From JBQTIM01 sp052388135 (GTDB lineage Bacteria; Elusimicrobiota; Elusimicrobia; FEN-1173), in assembly GCA_052388135.1 (NCBI GenBank), contig JBQTIM010000149.1:1-14627 (forward strand): a stretch of 14,627 nt of DNA. Reading direction: 5' to 3'. Positions 1 to 6,591 of the stretch are shown in pieces; positions within the stretch are counted from its first letter, which is position 1; the number at the start of each line of letters is the position of its first letter. Made by a program: the position numbers and the translations under genes. The notes beneath the pieces are model-generated. The model was not told the origin of the DNA and made no database searches. It saw nothing but the letters and a program-made list of their open reading frames with translations.

Positions 1-300
1 GCGGTGTCCAGCGTGTCGAACTATCCCAACCCCTTTGATTCCCGGAGCGGCCAGTCTACGCTCATCAGCTACCTGCTGAAGTCCGACAGCGACGTGACGA
101 TGCGTCTCTTCGACGGCTTCGGCCGCCTCATCCGGGAGATGAAATATTCCGCCGGAGGCGAAGGCGGCCGACAGGGCGCCAACGAAGTGCCCTGGGACGG
201 CTCCGACGATTCCGGGAAGAAAGTCTCCACGGGAGCCTACATCCTCGTCCTGGAAGCCGCGGGTGACAGGGTGACGCGGAAGATAGGGGTGTGGCGCTGA
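1..300 (+). CDS. Exported protein, C-terminal fragment with FlgD-Ig-like / type-A-sorting-like domain (5' end outside window)
   Basis: The frame is open from the first base and ends at TGA 298-300, so only the last 99 residues are present. They begin with a YPNPF motif and continue as short beta strands containing a LFDGFGRLIR segment, a VPWDGSDDSGKKVSTGAYI segment and a basic end (RKIGVWR). This is the pattern of the FlgD Ig-like domain and of the related type-A C-terminal sorting domain of type IX secretion cargo: YPNPF, then a D-x-x-GR turn, a WDG turn, and a SGxY strand. Such domains normally end large secreted or surface proteins. The next gene, one base downstream, encodes a PorV-like protein, which suggests the two products act together at the outer membrane. 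The catalytic or adhesive part of the protein lies outside the window, so its function cannot be stated. Confidence 0.8.
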   Translation, partial: AVSSVSNYPNPFDSRSGQSTLISYLLKSDSDVTMRLFDGFGRLIREMKYSAGGEGGRQGANEVPWDGSDDSGKKVSTGAYILVLEAAGDRVTRKIGVWR

Positions 301-301
301 C

Positions 302-1933
302 ATGAAACGTAACCCTCGCCCCATGAAAATTTACAAGACGCGGGCCTTGGCGGGAGCCGCTTCTCTCCTCCTGCTTTCGGCCTCTTCGCCGCGCGCCGAA
401 TCCGGCGCGGGCTCGGCCGACCAGGTGTTCCGCTACGGAGCCGGCGCCCGCGACATCGCCATGGGCCAGGCCATGATCGTGTCCGCCCAGGGGGCCTCCG
501 CCCTCTACTGGAACCCGTCGCTCCTGGCCGAAACCGGCCACCGGGAAGTCCAGCTGTTCCGATCCCAGCTTTTCGAGGGTTTCAACTATTCCTATTTGGG
601 CTACGTCCATCCCTTCCGCGACGCGGCGGGCATGGCCGTCCAGCTTCTCTCCTACGGCGTGAGCGACGGGGAAACCCGCGACGTCAACAACGTGGCGGCC
701 GGCTCTTTCTCGGACCGCCAAACGGCCTTGGGATTGGGCGCGGGCGTCAAAGGCATCGTGCTTCCGGATCTGAACCTGGGCGTGTCCTTGAACGTCCTCA
801 ACCGGTCCCTGGCGGGACGCTCCAGCTCCCTGTTCGGCGCCGACGTGGGCGTGACCCATTCTTTCCTGCACGAACGCCTCGACCTCGGCCTGACGGTCAA
901 GAATTCCCTCGCCTTCTCGTCGGGTCCCACCGATGACGAGCTGCCCCTTCGCGTGCAGCTCGGCGCCGGCTACGAGGTCCTCCGCGGTTTCCGCATCGCG
1001 GCCGACGCCAGCGACACCGGCGACTTCGGCGCCGGCGTTGAATACGCTTTGGGCCGCCACTTGGCCCTGGCCGCGGGCCGCGCGCCCGACGGCTCCCTGA
1101 GCTTCGGTTCCGGCTTCCTCTATAAGAACGCCCGCGTTGATTTCGCCTACACCCCCGACCCCCACGCGGGCCTGGGGTCTTCCCTGGCCACCTCCATGGG
1201 CCTGCGGTGGGGCACGGACCGCTCCGCCGGACGCATCCGCACCGGCGCCGCCCTCCTGGCCCGCGCCCAGGAGTCCGTGAAACGCGGCGATTGGACCGCG
1301 GCCACGCGGACCTTCAACCGCGTCATCTCTTTGGACCCGGCCAACCTGCAGGCCCGGGAAGGCGCCGCCCGCCTGGCGCGCCTGATGGAGCCCCTGGGCG
1401 TGCGCCGCGCCCGCGACGAGCAGCGCCTGAAGGAAAAATCCGTCTGGCCGCTCCTGCGCCAGTCGGTGAACGCCTCCCTGGAGGGGTCCGACCGCCAGGC
1501 CCAGCTCTTCGCCGGCTACGCGTCCCTCAAGGATCCGGGCGATCCCAAAATCCGCGAGCTGCTCAACTTCTACGAGATGCATTCCTCCGTCCGCGTCCTC
1601 TCCAAGGAGGAGCAGGACATGAGCCCCGAGGCCTTCATCGAAACCAAGCGCAAGCGCGTGGAGGCGAAGTTCTACGGGAAGGAATACGGCGTGGCGCTCC
1701 TGGAGTGCCGCGAGATCCTCAGCCTCGAGCCCCAGAACGCCGACGATTGGGAACGTCTGGGCTCCATCTACTTCGTCATCGGCAACAAGGAAAAGGCCCT
1801 GGAGGCTTATCAGGCGGCGATCAAGCTGAACCCGTCCAAACAGTCTCTGCAGCAGTTCCTGCAGAACCAGATTTCCTACCAGGAATTCCTGGACAACAAC
1901 TCTGCAGGCTTCAAATCGGAGGATAACGAATAA
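302..1933 (+). CDS. PorV/UPF0164-like outer-membrane protein fused to C-terminal TPRs
   Basis: The protein has 543 residues. An N-terminal signal peptide covers about residues 8-32 and ends near S-P-R-A-E. It is followed by the typical start of PorV/PorQ-type proteins: a GAGARDIAMGQA segment at about 46-57, then an ALYWNPS motif at about 67-73. Residues 74-303 alternate hydrophobic and polar residues with many glycines and aromatics, as expected of a beta-barrel. Residues 318-351 form a TPR-like helical pair, and 448-515 contain two more (ending LEAYQAAIKLNPS). In T9SS bacteria PorV shuttles cargo at the outer membrane; whether this homologue does so is inference. It starts one base after the upstream stop, and its stop overlaps the next ATG (TAATG). 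A second in-frame ATG at 323 gives a cleaner signal peptide and may be the true start; no clear Shine-Dalgarno precedes either. The TPR extension is longer than a bare PorV. Confidence 0.8.
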   Translation: MKRNPRPMKIYKTRALAGAASLLLLSASSPRAESGAGSADQVFRYGAGARDIAMGQAMIVSAQGASALYWNPSLLAETGHREVQLFRSQLFEGFNYSYLGYVHPFRDAAGMAVQLLSYGVSDGETRDVNNVAAGSFSDRQTALGLGAGVKGIVLPDLNLGVSLNVLNRSLAGRSSSLFGADVGVTHSFLHERLDLGLTVKNSLAFSSGPTDDELPLRVQLGAGYEVLRGFRIAADASDTGDFGAGVEYALGRHLALAAGRAPDGSLSFGSGFLYKNARVDFAYTPDPHAGLGSSLATSMGLRWGTDRSAGRIRTGAALLARAQESVKRGDWTAATRTFNRVISLDPANLQAREGAARLARLMEPLGVRRARDEQRLKEKSVWPLLRQSVNASLEGSDRQAQLFAGYASLKDPGDPKIRELLNFYEMHSSVRVLSKEEQDMSPEAFIETKRKRVEAKFYGKEYGVALLECREILSLEPQNADDWERLGSIYFVIGNKEKALEAYQAAIKLNPSKQSLQQFLQNQISYQEFLDNNSAGFKSEDNE

Positions 1934-3006
1934 TGAAGCGCACATTGGCTTGCCTCACGGTCCTGGCCCTGGCCTCCGCGGCCGTGGCCGAAGGAACCGC
2001 CCCCATCGCTCAAAGCCCGGCCCTGCGCCGGCACCTGGCCCAAGGACGCGTCGTGGACGTCACCGTGGCGAAAAAGCAGGTGGGCAGCCGGAAATTTTTC
2101 ATGAAGACCAGGGGCGTTTACCGCCCTTTCCTGGAGGGCGCCATCGTGGGCACCGCCGTGGAATGGGACGGCAAACCGGCCGCCGGCGTGGTGGTGCGCC
2201 TGAGCTGGGACGCCCAGGCCGACCCTTTCGCGGCCCGGGATTCCATGGAGGTGGAGGAGCCCCTTCTCGATGAGGACGCCTCGCCCGTGGAGGACGCCCG
2301 CGGCGGATCGGCCGTGACGGACAAGAACGGCGCTTACCGCCTGCCTTTCTCAGTGCCCATCGTGCGGAACCGCGTCGAGCTCAAGGGAAAAATTTCCTAC
2401 AACCCCGAATGGGAAACCCAGCTCTCCCAAACAGGGCGGGCCCACGAGCCCTGGGCGGCGGAGTCTTCCGTCGAGCTTTATTACTACAAAGACAAGGCCC
2501 TGCTGGCTCTCTCCGAAGGCCCGCGCAAGGCTTTGTTCCGGGCCCGCCAGAGCCGCACCCAATCCGCCGCGCCCGAGGCGGCCTCGCCCACAGGCCGGAA
2601 GGCCCAGGCCAAACCGGCGCCCGAAATCGGCCGTGCCGGCAAGAACGCCCTCTTTCTGGATCTCCAGCTCCTGCTGGTGAGCCAGCGCCTGGAGAAGCAC
2701 GTCGCTCTCAAGAACTCCGACGCGGGCCTCGAGTTGGACTTGGACGAGGAAGGCTTGTTCGTTCCGGGCCGCGCCGAACTGGCCGGCGACATGGAAAAAA
2801 GGCTGGCCCCCCTGGCCCGCTGGCTCGGGTCCCAGGGACGTCCCCTGGACCTGCAAGCCTCCCCTCGCCAGGACGGCCTGGAGCAGGAGAGGGTCGCCAA
2901 GCTGGCGTCCCTTCTCATGAACCAAGGCGTGGATTCCAAGCGCATTTCCAGCCGGACGGCGTCCGCCTCCGACCTTCGCGGCGTCCGCATCGTTCTCACG
3001 CTGTAA
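1933..3006 (+). CDS. Periplasmic protein with carboxypeptidase-regulatory-like domain and degenerate OmpA-like C-terminus
   Basis: The protein has 357 residues with a signal peptide at 1-19 (cleavage after A-V-A) and no lipobox cysteine, so it is probably soluble in the periplasm or attached through partners. Residues about 69-150 read like a CarboxypepD-regulatory-type Ig fold: a KPAAGVVVRLSW segment, an acidic insert, then VTDKNGAYRLPF. A Pro/Ala-rich linker spans about 205-235. Residues 265-357 have the order of an OmpA/Pal domain: LDLDEEGLFVPGRAEL, a helix ending LAPLARWLGSQG, then QERVAKLASLLMNQGVDSKRI. The usual peptidoglycan-binding HTD...LSxxRA signature is poorly kept, so diaminopimelate binding is doubtful. 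The start ATG overlaps the stop of the PorV-like gene by one base, implying translational coupling and a shared function at the cell envelope. Confidence 0.68.
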   Translation: MKRTLACLTVLALASAAVAEGTAPIAQSPALRRHLAQGRVVDVTVAKKQVGSRKFFMKTRGVYRPFLEGAIVGTAVEWDGKPAAGVVVRLSWDAQADPFAARDSMEVEEPLLDEDASPVEDARGGSAVTDKNGAYRLPFSVPIVRNRVELKGKISYNPEWETQLSQTGRAHEPWAAESSVELYYYKDKALLALSEGPRKALFRARQSRTQSAAPEAASPTGRKAQAKPAPEIGRAGKNALFLDLQLLLVSQRLEKHVALKNSDAGLELDLDEEGLFVPGRAELAGDMEKRLAPLARWLGSQGRPLDLQASPRQDGLEQERVAKLASLLMNQGVDSKRISSRTASASDLRGVRIVLTL

Positions 3007-3043
3007 CCCGGCCGCCCCTCCTTTCAACGCCGTAGCCGAACGC

Positions 3044-3072
3044 CCGCCGGTTGTCCTTTTGACAACCGGCGG
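3044..3072 (+). promoter_or_regulatory. Perfect 12-bp-arm inverted repeat overlapping a promoter; candidate operator
   Basis: The left arm CCGCCGGTTGTC (3044-3055) and right arm GACAACCGGCGG (3061-3072) are exact reverse complements separated by CTTTT. The right arm contains most of the -35 hexamer of the promoter at 3059-3087, so a dimeric repressor bound here would block RNA polymerase. Because the operon below encodes metal uptake, a Zur/Fur-type regulator is an obvious candidate, but the arms do not match a Zur box I recognise. The alternative is a transcription terminator for the upstream operon (stop at 3006). The hairpin is strong, but no T-run follows it. Confidence 0.55.
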
Positions 3073-3087
3073 TTCCTGTGTTAGACT
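3059..3087 (+). promoter_or_regulatory. Sigma70-type promoter of the metal-uptake operon
   Basis: A perfect -35 TTGACA (3059-3064) is followed by a 17-base spacer and a -10 TAGACT (3082-3087, four of six matches to TATAAT). The expected start of transcription is about 3094, immediately in front of ATG 3095, so the first message would be leaderless or nearly so. The -35 lies inside the palindrome at 3044-3072. Confidence 0.65.
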
Positions 3088-3094
3088 CAAGCCC

Positions 3095-3382
3095 ATGAGA
3101 CGAATGGCCTACAGGCTTATTCCCGTCCTGCTCTTGGCCGCCGTGGCGTTCAAGGGCCTGCACAGCCACGATGTCCACTCCGGCGGCCTGACCGCCGCTC
3201 ATGTGGACTGCGCCGTTTGCGCCTGGGCTCCCGGCGGGCACGCGCCCGCGGCGGCCTCCGGATCGGTTCTTCCCAAGAACACCTCAATTCATTCAGCCCG
3301 GGCCGCGGCCGGCTTTCCTTCTTTTTCCTCTTCTCCTCTTTCCTCCGTTTCCAGCCGGGCTCCTCCCGCTTCTCTCCGTTAA
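3095..3382 (+). CDS. Small His/Cys-rich exported or membrane-anchored protein, putative metal binding
   Basis: The protein has 95 residues. A short basic N-terminus and a hydrophobic stretch (about residues 8-19) form a signal peptide or anchor. A compact metal-ligand cluster follows: H23, H25 and H28, then H36, C39 and C42, giving H-x-H-x2-H and H-x2-C-x2-C. Similar short proteins with a signal, histidines and a CxxC occur beside metal transport genes, including DUF2946-like proteins, but I cannot assign a family. The C-terminal half is low-complexity Ser/Pro/Ala and is encoded partly by a polypyrimidine tract. The start is fixed by the promoter: the -10 ends seven bases before ATG 3095, so a longer reading frame from 3059 is impossible on that transcript. 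No Shine-Dalgarno is visible. It is first in an operon with a porin and an ABC metal transporter, so periplasmic metal buffering or sensing is a reasonable inference. Confidence 0.6.
   Translation: MRRMAYRLIPVLLLAAVAFKGLHSHDVHSGGLTAAHVDCAVCAWAPGGHAPAAASGSVLPKNTSIHSARAAAGFPSFSSSPLSSVSSRAPPASLR
3313..3346 (+). other. 34-nt uninterrupted polypyrimidine tract
   Basis: Every base from 3313 to 3346 is C or T, and TTTCC follows after a single G. It lies in the low-complexity 3' half of the small His/Cys gene, upstream of the porin gene. In RNA this would be an unstructured C/U-rich segment, the kind of sequence bound by ribosomal protein S1 or Rho. As DNA it is a homopurine-homopyrimidine tract. 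A function is not shown. Confidence 0.5.
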
Positions 3383-3402
3383 ATCCGAATCCGTGCCGCA
3401 CA

Positions 3403-3436
3403 CCGCCCGTTGAGCCGCTTTTCGCGGCCCGGGCGG
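3403..3436 (+). promoter_or_regulatory. Intercistronic two-stage hairpin upstream of the porin Shine-Dalgarno
   Basis: Outer arms CCGCCCG (3403-3409) and CGGGCGG (3430-3436) enclose inner arms GCCGC (3414-3418) and GCGGC (3424-3428) around a TTTTC loop. The structure ends 14 bases before the Shine-Dalgarno GGAGGA at 3451-3456. No T-run follows, so it is not a classical terminator. It could be a processing, stability or ribosome-access element that sets different output for the small protein and the porin. Confidence 0.4.
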
Positions 3437-3460
3437 CATCCATCCTAATCGGAGGACTCT

Positions 3461-4717
3461 ATGCGCCGTAAGATTTCATGGCTTTCCACCGCCGTTGTGT
3501 TTCTGTCCGGCTCCCTCTTCGCCCAAGACAGCGCCTCTTGGATGCGGACCCGATCGGCGTCCGCTTTGAACCCCAACCTGAGCGTCATCGCCGATTTCAC
3601 CGGCGTGGCGGGCCCGCGGGGAGACGCGTCGTCCAACCGGTTCGCCCTGCGCGAAACGGAGATCGGCCTGCAGGCCGCCGTGGACCCCTACGCCCGCGCC
3701 GATGTCTTCATCGCCATCCACGAAGGCGAATCCGCCGAGTTGGAGGAAGGCTACGTCACGCTGTTGGCTCTGCCTTGGGGCGTGCAAGCGCGGGGAGGGA
3801 AGCTCCTGGCCAACTTCGGCAAGCTGAACATGGTTCACGGGCACGAACTGCCGCAGGTGGACCGGCCCCTGGCTCTGTCCGCCTTCCTGGGAGAAGAGGG
3901 CCTCGGCGACGCCGGCCTGGAGGTCAGCCGGATATTCGCTCCGCTGGGCGTTTTTACGGAGCTGACCTACGGCGTATTGAACGGACTGGGCGGCGGGCAC
4001 GGCCACGGGGAAGACGGCGAGACAATCCTGGTGCCGGTTTTCGACGAGAACGGCCTTCAACGCACGGACGCCAGCGGCAAGCCAATGTTCGCAGAGGTCA
4101 CGGTTCGTCCGGAAGAAGAGGAAACGCCCCGGACTCTCCGCAACTTCGCCCACACGGCCCGCGCGCGCTTCTACAAGGACCTGACCGCTTCCTCGAATCT
4201 CGAGCTCGGCGTGTCCGGCGCCTGGCATGAACCGGAAGGCCTGGAGCAAAGAAGGCTGGGCGGCGCGGACCTGACGTTCCGCTGGAAGCCCCTCACGGAA
4301 GGCCTGTACAAGTCGTTCCTGTGGCGCACGGAAGTTCTTCATTCCCACCGCGCCTTAAAGGAAGAGACGGACCTCGCCGGCGCCGTCACGCGGCCGGAGG
4401 GAAGCGTGAGCCGCAAAGGCGGCTACTCTTACGTGGAGGTTCAGCCGGCGCGGCGCTGGCGGTTCGGCCTGCGCGGCGACTACTCCGAGGATCCCGAAGC
4501 CAAGGACGAGGTTTTTGCCCTGCCCGACGGCTCCGCGCGGCAAACGGCGCGCTCCATCACGCGGGCCGTTTCGCCCTACGCCGTCTTCGGTCTCTCGGAG
4601 TTCAACCGCTTCCGGGTGCAATATTCCCGCACCCATCTGCCGTCCGGCGAGGATGAGCACAGGGGCTTTTTCCAATGGACCATCGTTCTCGGCCCCCATG
4701 GCGCGCATCCCTTTTGA
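3461..4717 (+). CDS. Outer-membrane beta-barrel porin-like protein, putative metal uptake
   Basis: The protein has 418 residues, with a signal peptide at 1-21 cleaved at F-A-Q-D. The mature chain alternates polar and apolar residues throughout: a LRETEIGLQAAVDPYARADVFI strand pair, GKLLANFGKLN (a segment typical of 16-18-strand porins), and repeated amphipathic strands to the end. The last residue is phenylalanine after a strand (FFQWTIVLG), the usual BAM recognition feature. A glycine/histidine loop (GGGHGHGED, with H180 and H182) and the final GPHGAHPF add likely metal ligands. There is no TonB box or plug domain, so this looks like a passive porin, not a TonB-dependent receptor. A good Shine-Dalgarno (GGAGGA, 3451-3456) supports the start. 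Its place between the His/Cys protein and a ZnuA-like gene suggests it lets zinc or a related metal cross the outer membrane. The substrate is inference. Confidence 0.75.
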   Translation: MRRKISWLSTAVVFLSGSLFAQDSASWMRTRSASALNPNLSVIADFTGVAGPRGDASSNRFALRETEIGLQAAVDPYARADVFIAIHEGESAELEEGYVTLLALPWGVQARGGKLLANFGKLNMVHGHELPQVDRPLALSAFLGEEGLGDAGLEVSRIFAPLGVFTELTYGVLNGLGGGHGHGEDGETILVPVFDENGLQRTDASGKPMFAEVTVRPEEEETPRTLRNFAHTARARFYKDLTASSNLELGVSGAWHEPEGLEQRRLGGADLTFRWKPLTEGLYKSFLWRTEVLHSHRALKEETDLAGAVTRPEGSVSRKGGYSYVEVQPARRWRFGLRGDYSEDPEAKDEVFALPDGSARQTARSITRAVSPYAVFGLSEFNRFRVQYSRTHLPSGEDEHRGFFQWTIVLGPHGAHPF

Positions 4718-4828
4718 GGCGGCCGGGGGCGCTCCGATGAAGGCCGGGAACAGGACGCCGGAGCGGGACGGCTGCTCGCGCGCGAACGAATTTTCTCTTT
4801 CTGCCGCGCGCTTCCCCGAGAATCGAAT

Positions 4829-5743
4829 ATGAAAAAATTCAGCCTGGCCTCGGCCGCCCTGCTGGGGCTTTGCGGCTCCGCCCTGGCCGGATCTCTGAAA
4901 GTGGTGGCCACCACTCCGGACTTGGCGTCCATCGCCCGGGCGGTGGGCGGCGACCGCGTCCGCGTGGAAAGCCTGGCGGCCGGCGCGCAGAACCCCCACT
5001 TCGTGGAGGCCAAGCCCTCCCTCATGGTGAAGCTTATGAAGGCGGACCTCTTCGTCCAGACCGGCCTCGACTTGGAATCCGGCTGGGCTCCGCCTCTGGT
5101 GCAGGGCTCCCGCAACCGCAAAATCCAGCCCGGCGCGCCGGGACACCTGGACGCTTCCGCCGCCGTGTCGCCCTTGGAAATCCCCGCCGACGTGAGCCGA
5201 TCCGGCGGCGACGTGCATCCGGGAGGCAATCCCCACTACCTCCAGGACCCGGAGAACGGCCGGCTGGTGGCGCGGCTCCTGGCCCAAAAAATGGCCGAGC
5301 TGTCGCCCGAAGACGCGGGCGTGTTTCAAAGCCGCCTCGCGGCCTTCGAGACCTCCCTGGACGAAGCGCTGGCGCGCTGGCATCGGGCGCTGAAGCCCCA
5401 CGCCGGCGCCAAGTTCGTAAGCTATCACCGCACGTGGCCGTACTTCGCCCGGCGTTTCGGCCTGGTCTCGGCCGGGGAGATCGAGCCCAAGCCCGGAATT
5501 CCCCCCACCGCCGAGCACACCGCCGCCCTCGTCTCCCGCATGAAAGCCGAGAAGGTCCGCATCGTTTTCACGGACCCGTGGTACGAAACCCGCACCCCGG
5601 CCTTCATCGCGCGGCAAAGCGGGGCGGCCCTGGCGCCCATGGCTCTTCAGCCCGGGGCCCGGCCCGGCACCGCCGATTATCTCGACATGCTGGACCACAA
5701 CGTGAAAACCGCGGCGGAAATTCTGGGCAGCTCCCGGCCGTGA
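4829..5743 (+). CDS. znuA: Metal ABC transporter substrate-binding protein (ZnuA/TroA family, cluster A-I)
   Basis: The protein has 304 residues with a signal peptide at 1-20 (A-L-A-G). It then shows the family start VVATTPDLASIARAVGG and the ligand motifs in order: H57 in AGAQNPHFVE, H136 in GNPHYL, H200 in SYHRTW, and an acidic ligand D248 in FTDPWY. This His3-Asp/Glu set binds Zn2+ or Mn2+ in the periplasm and delivers it to the ABC permease. The long His/Asp-rich loop found in many zinc-specific ZnuA proteins is absent; only DVHPGGNPH remains near H136. Zn against Mn therefore cannot be settled from this protein alone, although the His-rich neighbours favour Zn. A 111-base spacer separates it from the porin gene, and only a weak ribosome-binding site precedes ATG 4829. 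Its TGA overlaps the GTG of the ATPase gene. Confidence 0.85.
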   Translation: MKKFSLASAALLGLCGSALAGSLKVVATTPDLASIARAVGGDRVRVESLAAGAQNPHFVEAKPSLMVKLMKADLFVQTGLDLESGWAPPLVQGSRNRKIQPGAPGHLDASAAVSPLEIPADVSRSGGDVHPGGNPHYLQDPENGRLVARLLAQKMAELSPEDAGVFQSRLAAFETSLDEALARWHRALKPHAGAKFVSYHRTWPYFARRFGLVSAGEIEPKPGIPPTAEHTAALVSRMKAEKVRIVFTDPWYETRTPAFIARQSGAALAPMALQPGARPGTADYLDMLDHNVKTAAEILGSSRP

Positions 5744-6471
5744 ACTTGATCCGCTTCGAAAACGCCCGCCTCGGCTACGGCGGCCGGGCCGTCCTGGAGA
5801 ACGTCTCCTGCTCCGTCGAGGCCGGGGAGTGCGTGGGCCTGGTGGGCTCCAACGGATCGGGAAAATCCACATTCCTCCGCACGGTGGCCGGCATCCAGCC
5901 GGCGCTGGCGGGTCGCGTGGAGGTGGACCGTTCCCGACCCTTCGCCTACGTGCCCCAAAGCGAAGAGCTCAACCTGGCCTGGCCGCTGACCGTGCGGGAC
6001 GTGGTGTCTCTTCCCTTGCTCTCCCGCCGCGCGCCGGGCCGCCCGAAGGACGCGGACCGCCGGGCCGTGGAGGAGTCTCTTGAACGCATGGGCGTGTCGG
6101 ACATCGCGGACAAGCTTTTCCGGGAAATATCCGGCGGGCAGAGGCAGAGGGTGATATTGGCCCAGGCCCTGTCGCAAAAGCCGGCCGTCCTTCTGTTGGA
6201 CGAGCCCACCAAAGGCCTGGACGCCGCCGCGGAGCGGGACCTGCTTCGGACCGTGCGCGACTTAAGGGGCGCGGGCATGACCATCCTGCTGGTGGCGCAC
6301 ACCCTCCACATCCCCCTGAACGAAACGGAAAAAATTTTTCTCTTCAAAGACGGCGTCGTGCTTCCAACCACCCCCGAAGAACTGACCCGCCCCGGGCGTT
6401 TGGAAGAGATCTACGGCGTCCCGTTTCTGCGGGCCGAGAAGGACGGCGTCCGGTTTCTGTGGCCGCGATGA
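5740..6471 (+). CDS. znuC: Metal ABC transporter ATP-binding protein (ZnuC-like)
   Basis: The protein has 243 residues starting at GTG 5740, which overlaps the znuA stop by four bases (GTGA). All nucleotide-binding motifs are intact: Walker A GSNGSGKST at 36-44, Q-loop Q73 (AYVPQ), signature SGGQRQR at 131-137, Walker B VLLLDEP at 150-156 with catalytic E155, D-loop GLD, and switch histidine H187 (LLVAHTL). The VPQSEELNLAWPLTVRDVV region resembles metal-transporter ATPases of the Mn/Zn/Fe chelate family. It would form a dimer under the ZnuB-like permease in the inner membrane and power import. An extended reading frame runs far upstream through znuA, but homology begins at NLIRFENARLGYGG, so the GTG is the only sensible start. 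TTG 5746 is possible but less likely. Confidence 0.87.
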   Translation: MNLIRFENARLGYGGRAVLENVSCSVEAGECVGLVGSNGSGKSTFLRTVAGIQPALAGRVEVDRSRPFAYVPQSEELNLAWPLTVRDVVSLPLLSRRAPGRPKDADRRAVEESLERMGVSDIADKLFREISGGQRQRVILAQALSQKPAVLLLDEPTKGLDAAAERDLLRTVRDLRGAGMTILLVAHTLHIPLNETEKIFLFKDGVVLPTTPEELTRPGRLEEIYGVPFLRAEKDGVRFLWPR

Positions 6472-6590
6472 TCGTTCCGGCCGTACGTCCGCTTCCACCG
6501 GGCTCCGCCGACGCGTTTTGCTCAGGCCGCCGCGGCGGCTTCACCGCCTCCCGGCTCCGCGGCGGCTCCGTCGGAAAGAAGGGTTTTTGA
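6468..6590 (+). CDS. Possible 40-residue small ORF bridging znuC and znuB
   Basis: An ATG at 6468 overlaps the znuC stop in ATGA, and the frame ends at TGA 6588-6590, one base before the znuB ATG at 6592. The product would be 40 residues, rich in Gly, Arg, Pro and Ser, with no membrane segment or recognised domain. The exact fit between the two transporter genes suggests translational coupling, where ribosomes carry on from znuC to znuB. It may be a coupling device and not a working protein. The region also contains a strong GC hairpin. In GC-rich DNA a frame this short can arise by chance. Confidence 0.25.
   Translation: MIVPAVRPLPPGSADAFCSGRRGGFTASRLRGGSVGKKGF
6525..6567 (+). promoter_or_regulatory. 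GC-rich hairpin between znuC and znuB
   Basis: CCGCCGCGG at 6527-6535 pairs exactly with CCGCGGCGG at 6557-6565; a G-C pair and a G-U pair extend the stem outward. A local palindrome GCCGCCGCGGCGGC at 6526-6539 could form an alternative fold. T5 occurs at 6584-6588, too far downstream for a classic terminator. It could lower ZnuB output relative to ZnuC or protect the upstream message. Confidence 0.35.
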
Positions 6591-6591
6591 C

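Noticed and set aside
128..1945. A very long open frame on the minus strand (about 600 codons)
   Set aside because: It lies antisense to the PorV-like gene, has the Ala/Gly/Arg/Val-rich composition of a GC-rich shadow frame and matches no family.
3044..3072. Palindrome taken as a simple intrinsic terminator of the upstream operon
   Set aside because: The bases after the stem are not T-rich and the right arm carries a perfect -35, so an operator or dual role is favoured, though termination is not excluded.
3201..3471. Two other plus-strand frames overlapping the small His/Cys gene
   Set aside because: They lack a signal peptide, a promoter or a start with a ribosome-binding site; only the frame from 3095 has the signal and the ligand cluster.
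4738..4832. A 31-codon frame in the spacer before znuA whose TGA overlaps the znuA ATG
   Set aside because: There is no good ribosome-binding site and no recognisable feature in the product; the overlap with znuA can arise by chance. It could still be a coupling frame, but evidence is weaker than for 6468-6590.
6526..6539. GCCGCCGCGGCGGC as a protein-binding operator
   Set aside because: It lies inside an operon between co-transcribed genes with no promoter elements nearby; RNA structure is the simpler explanation.
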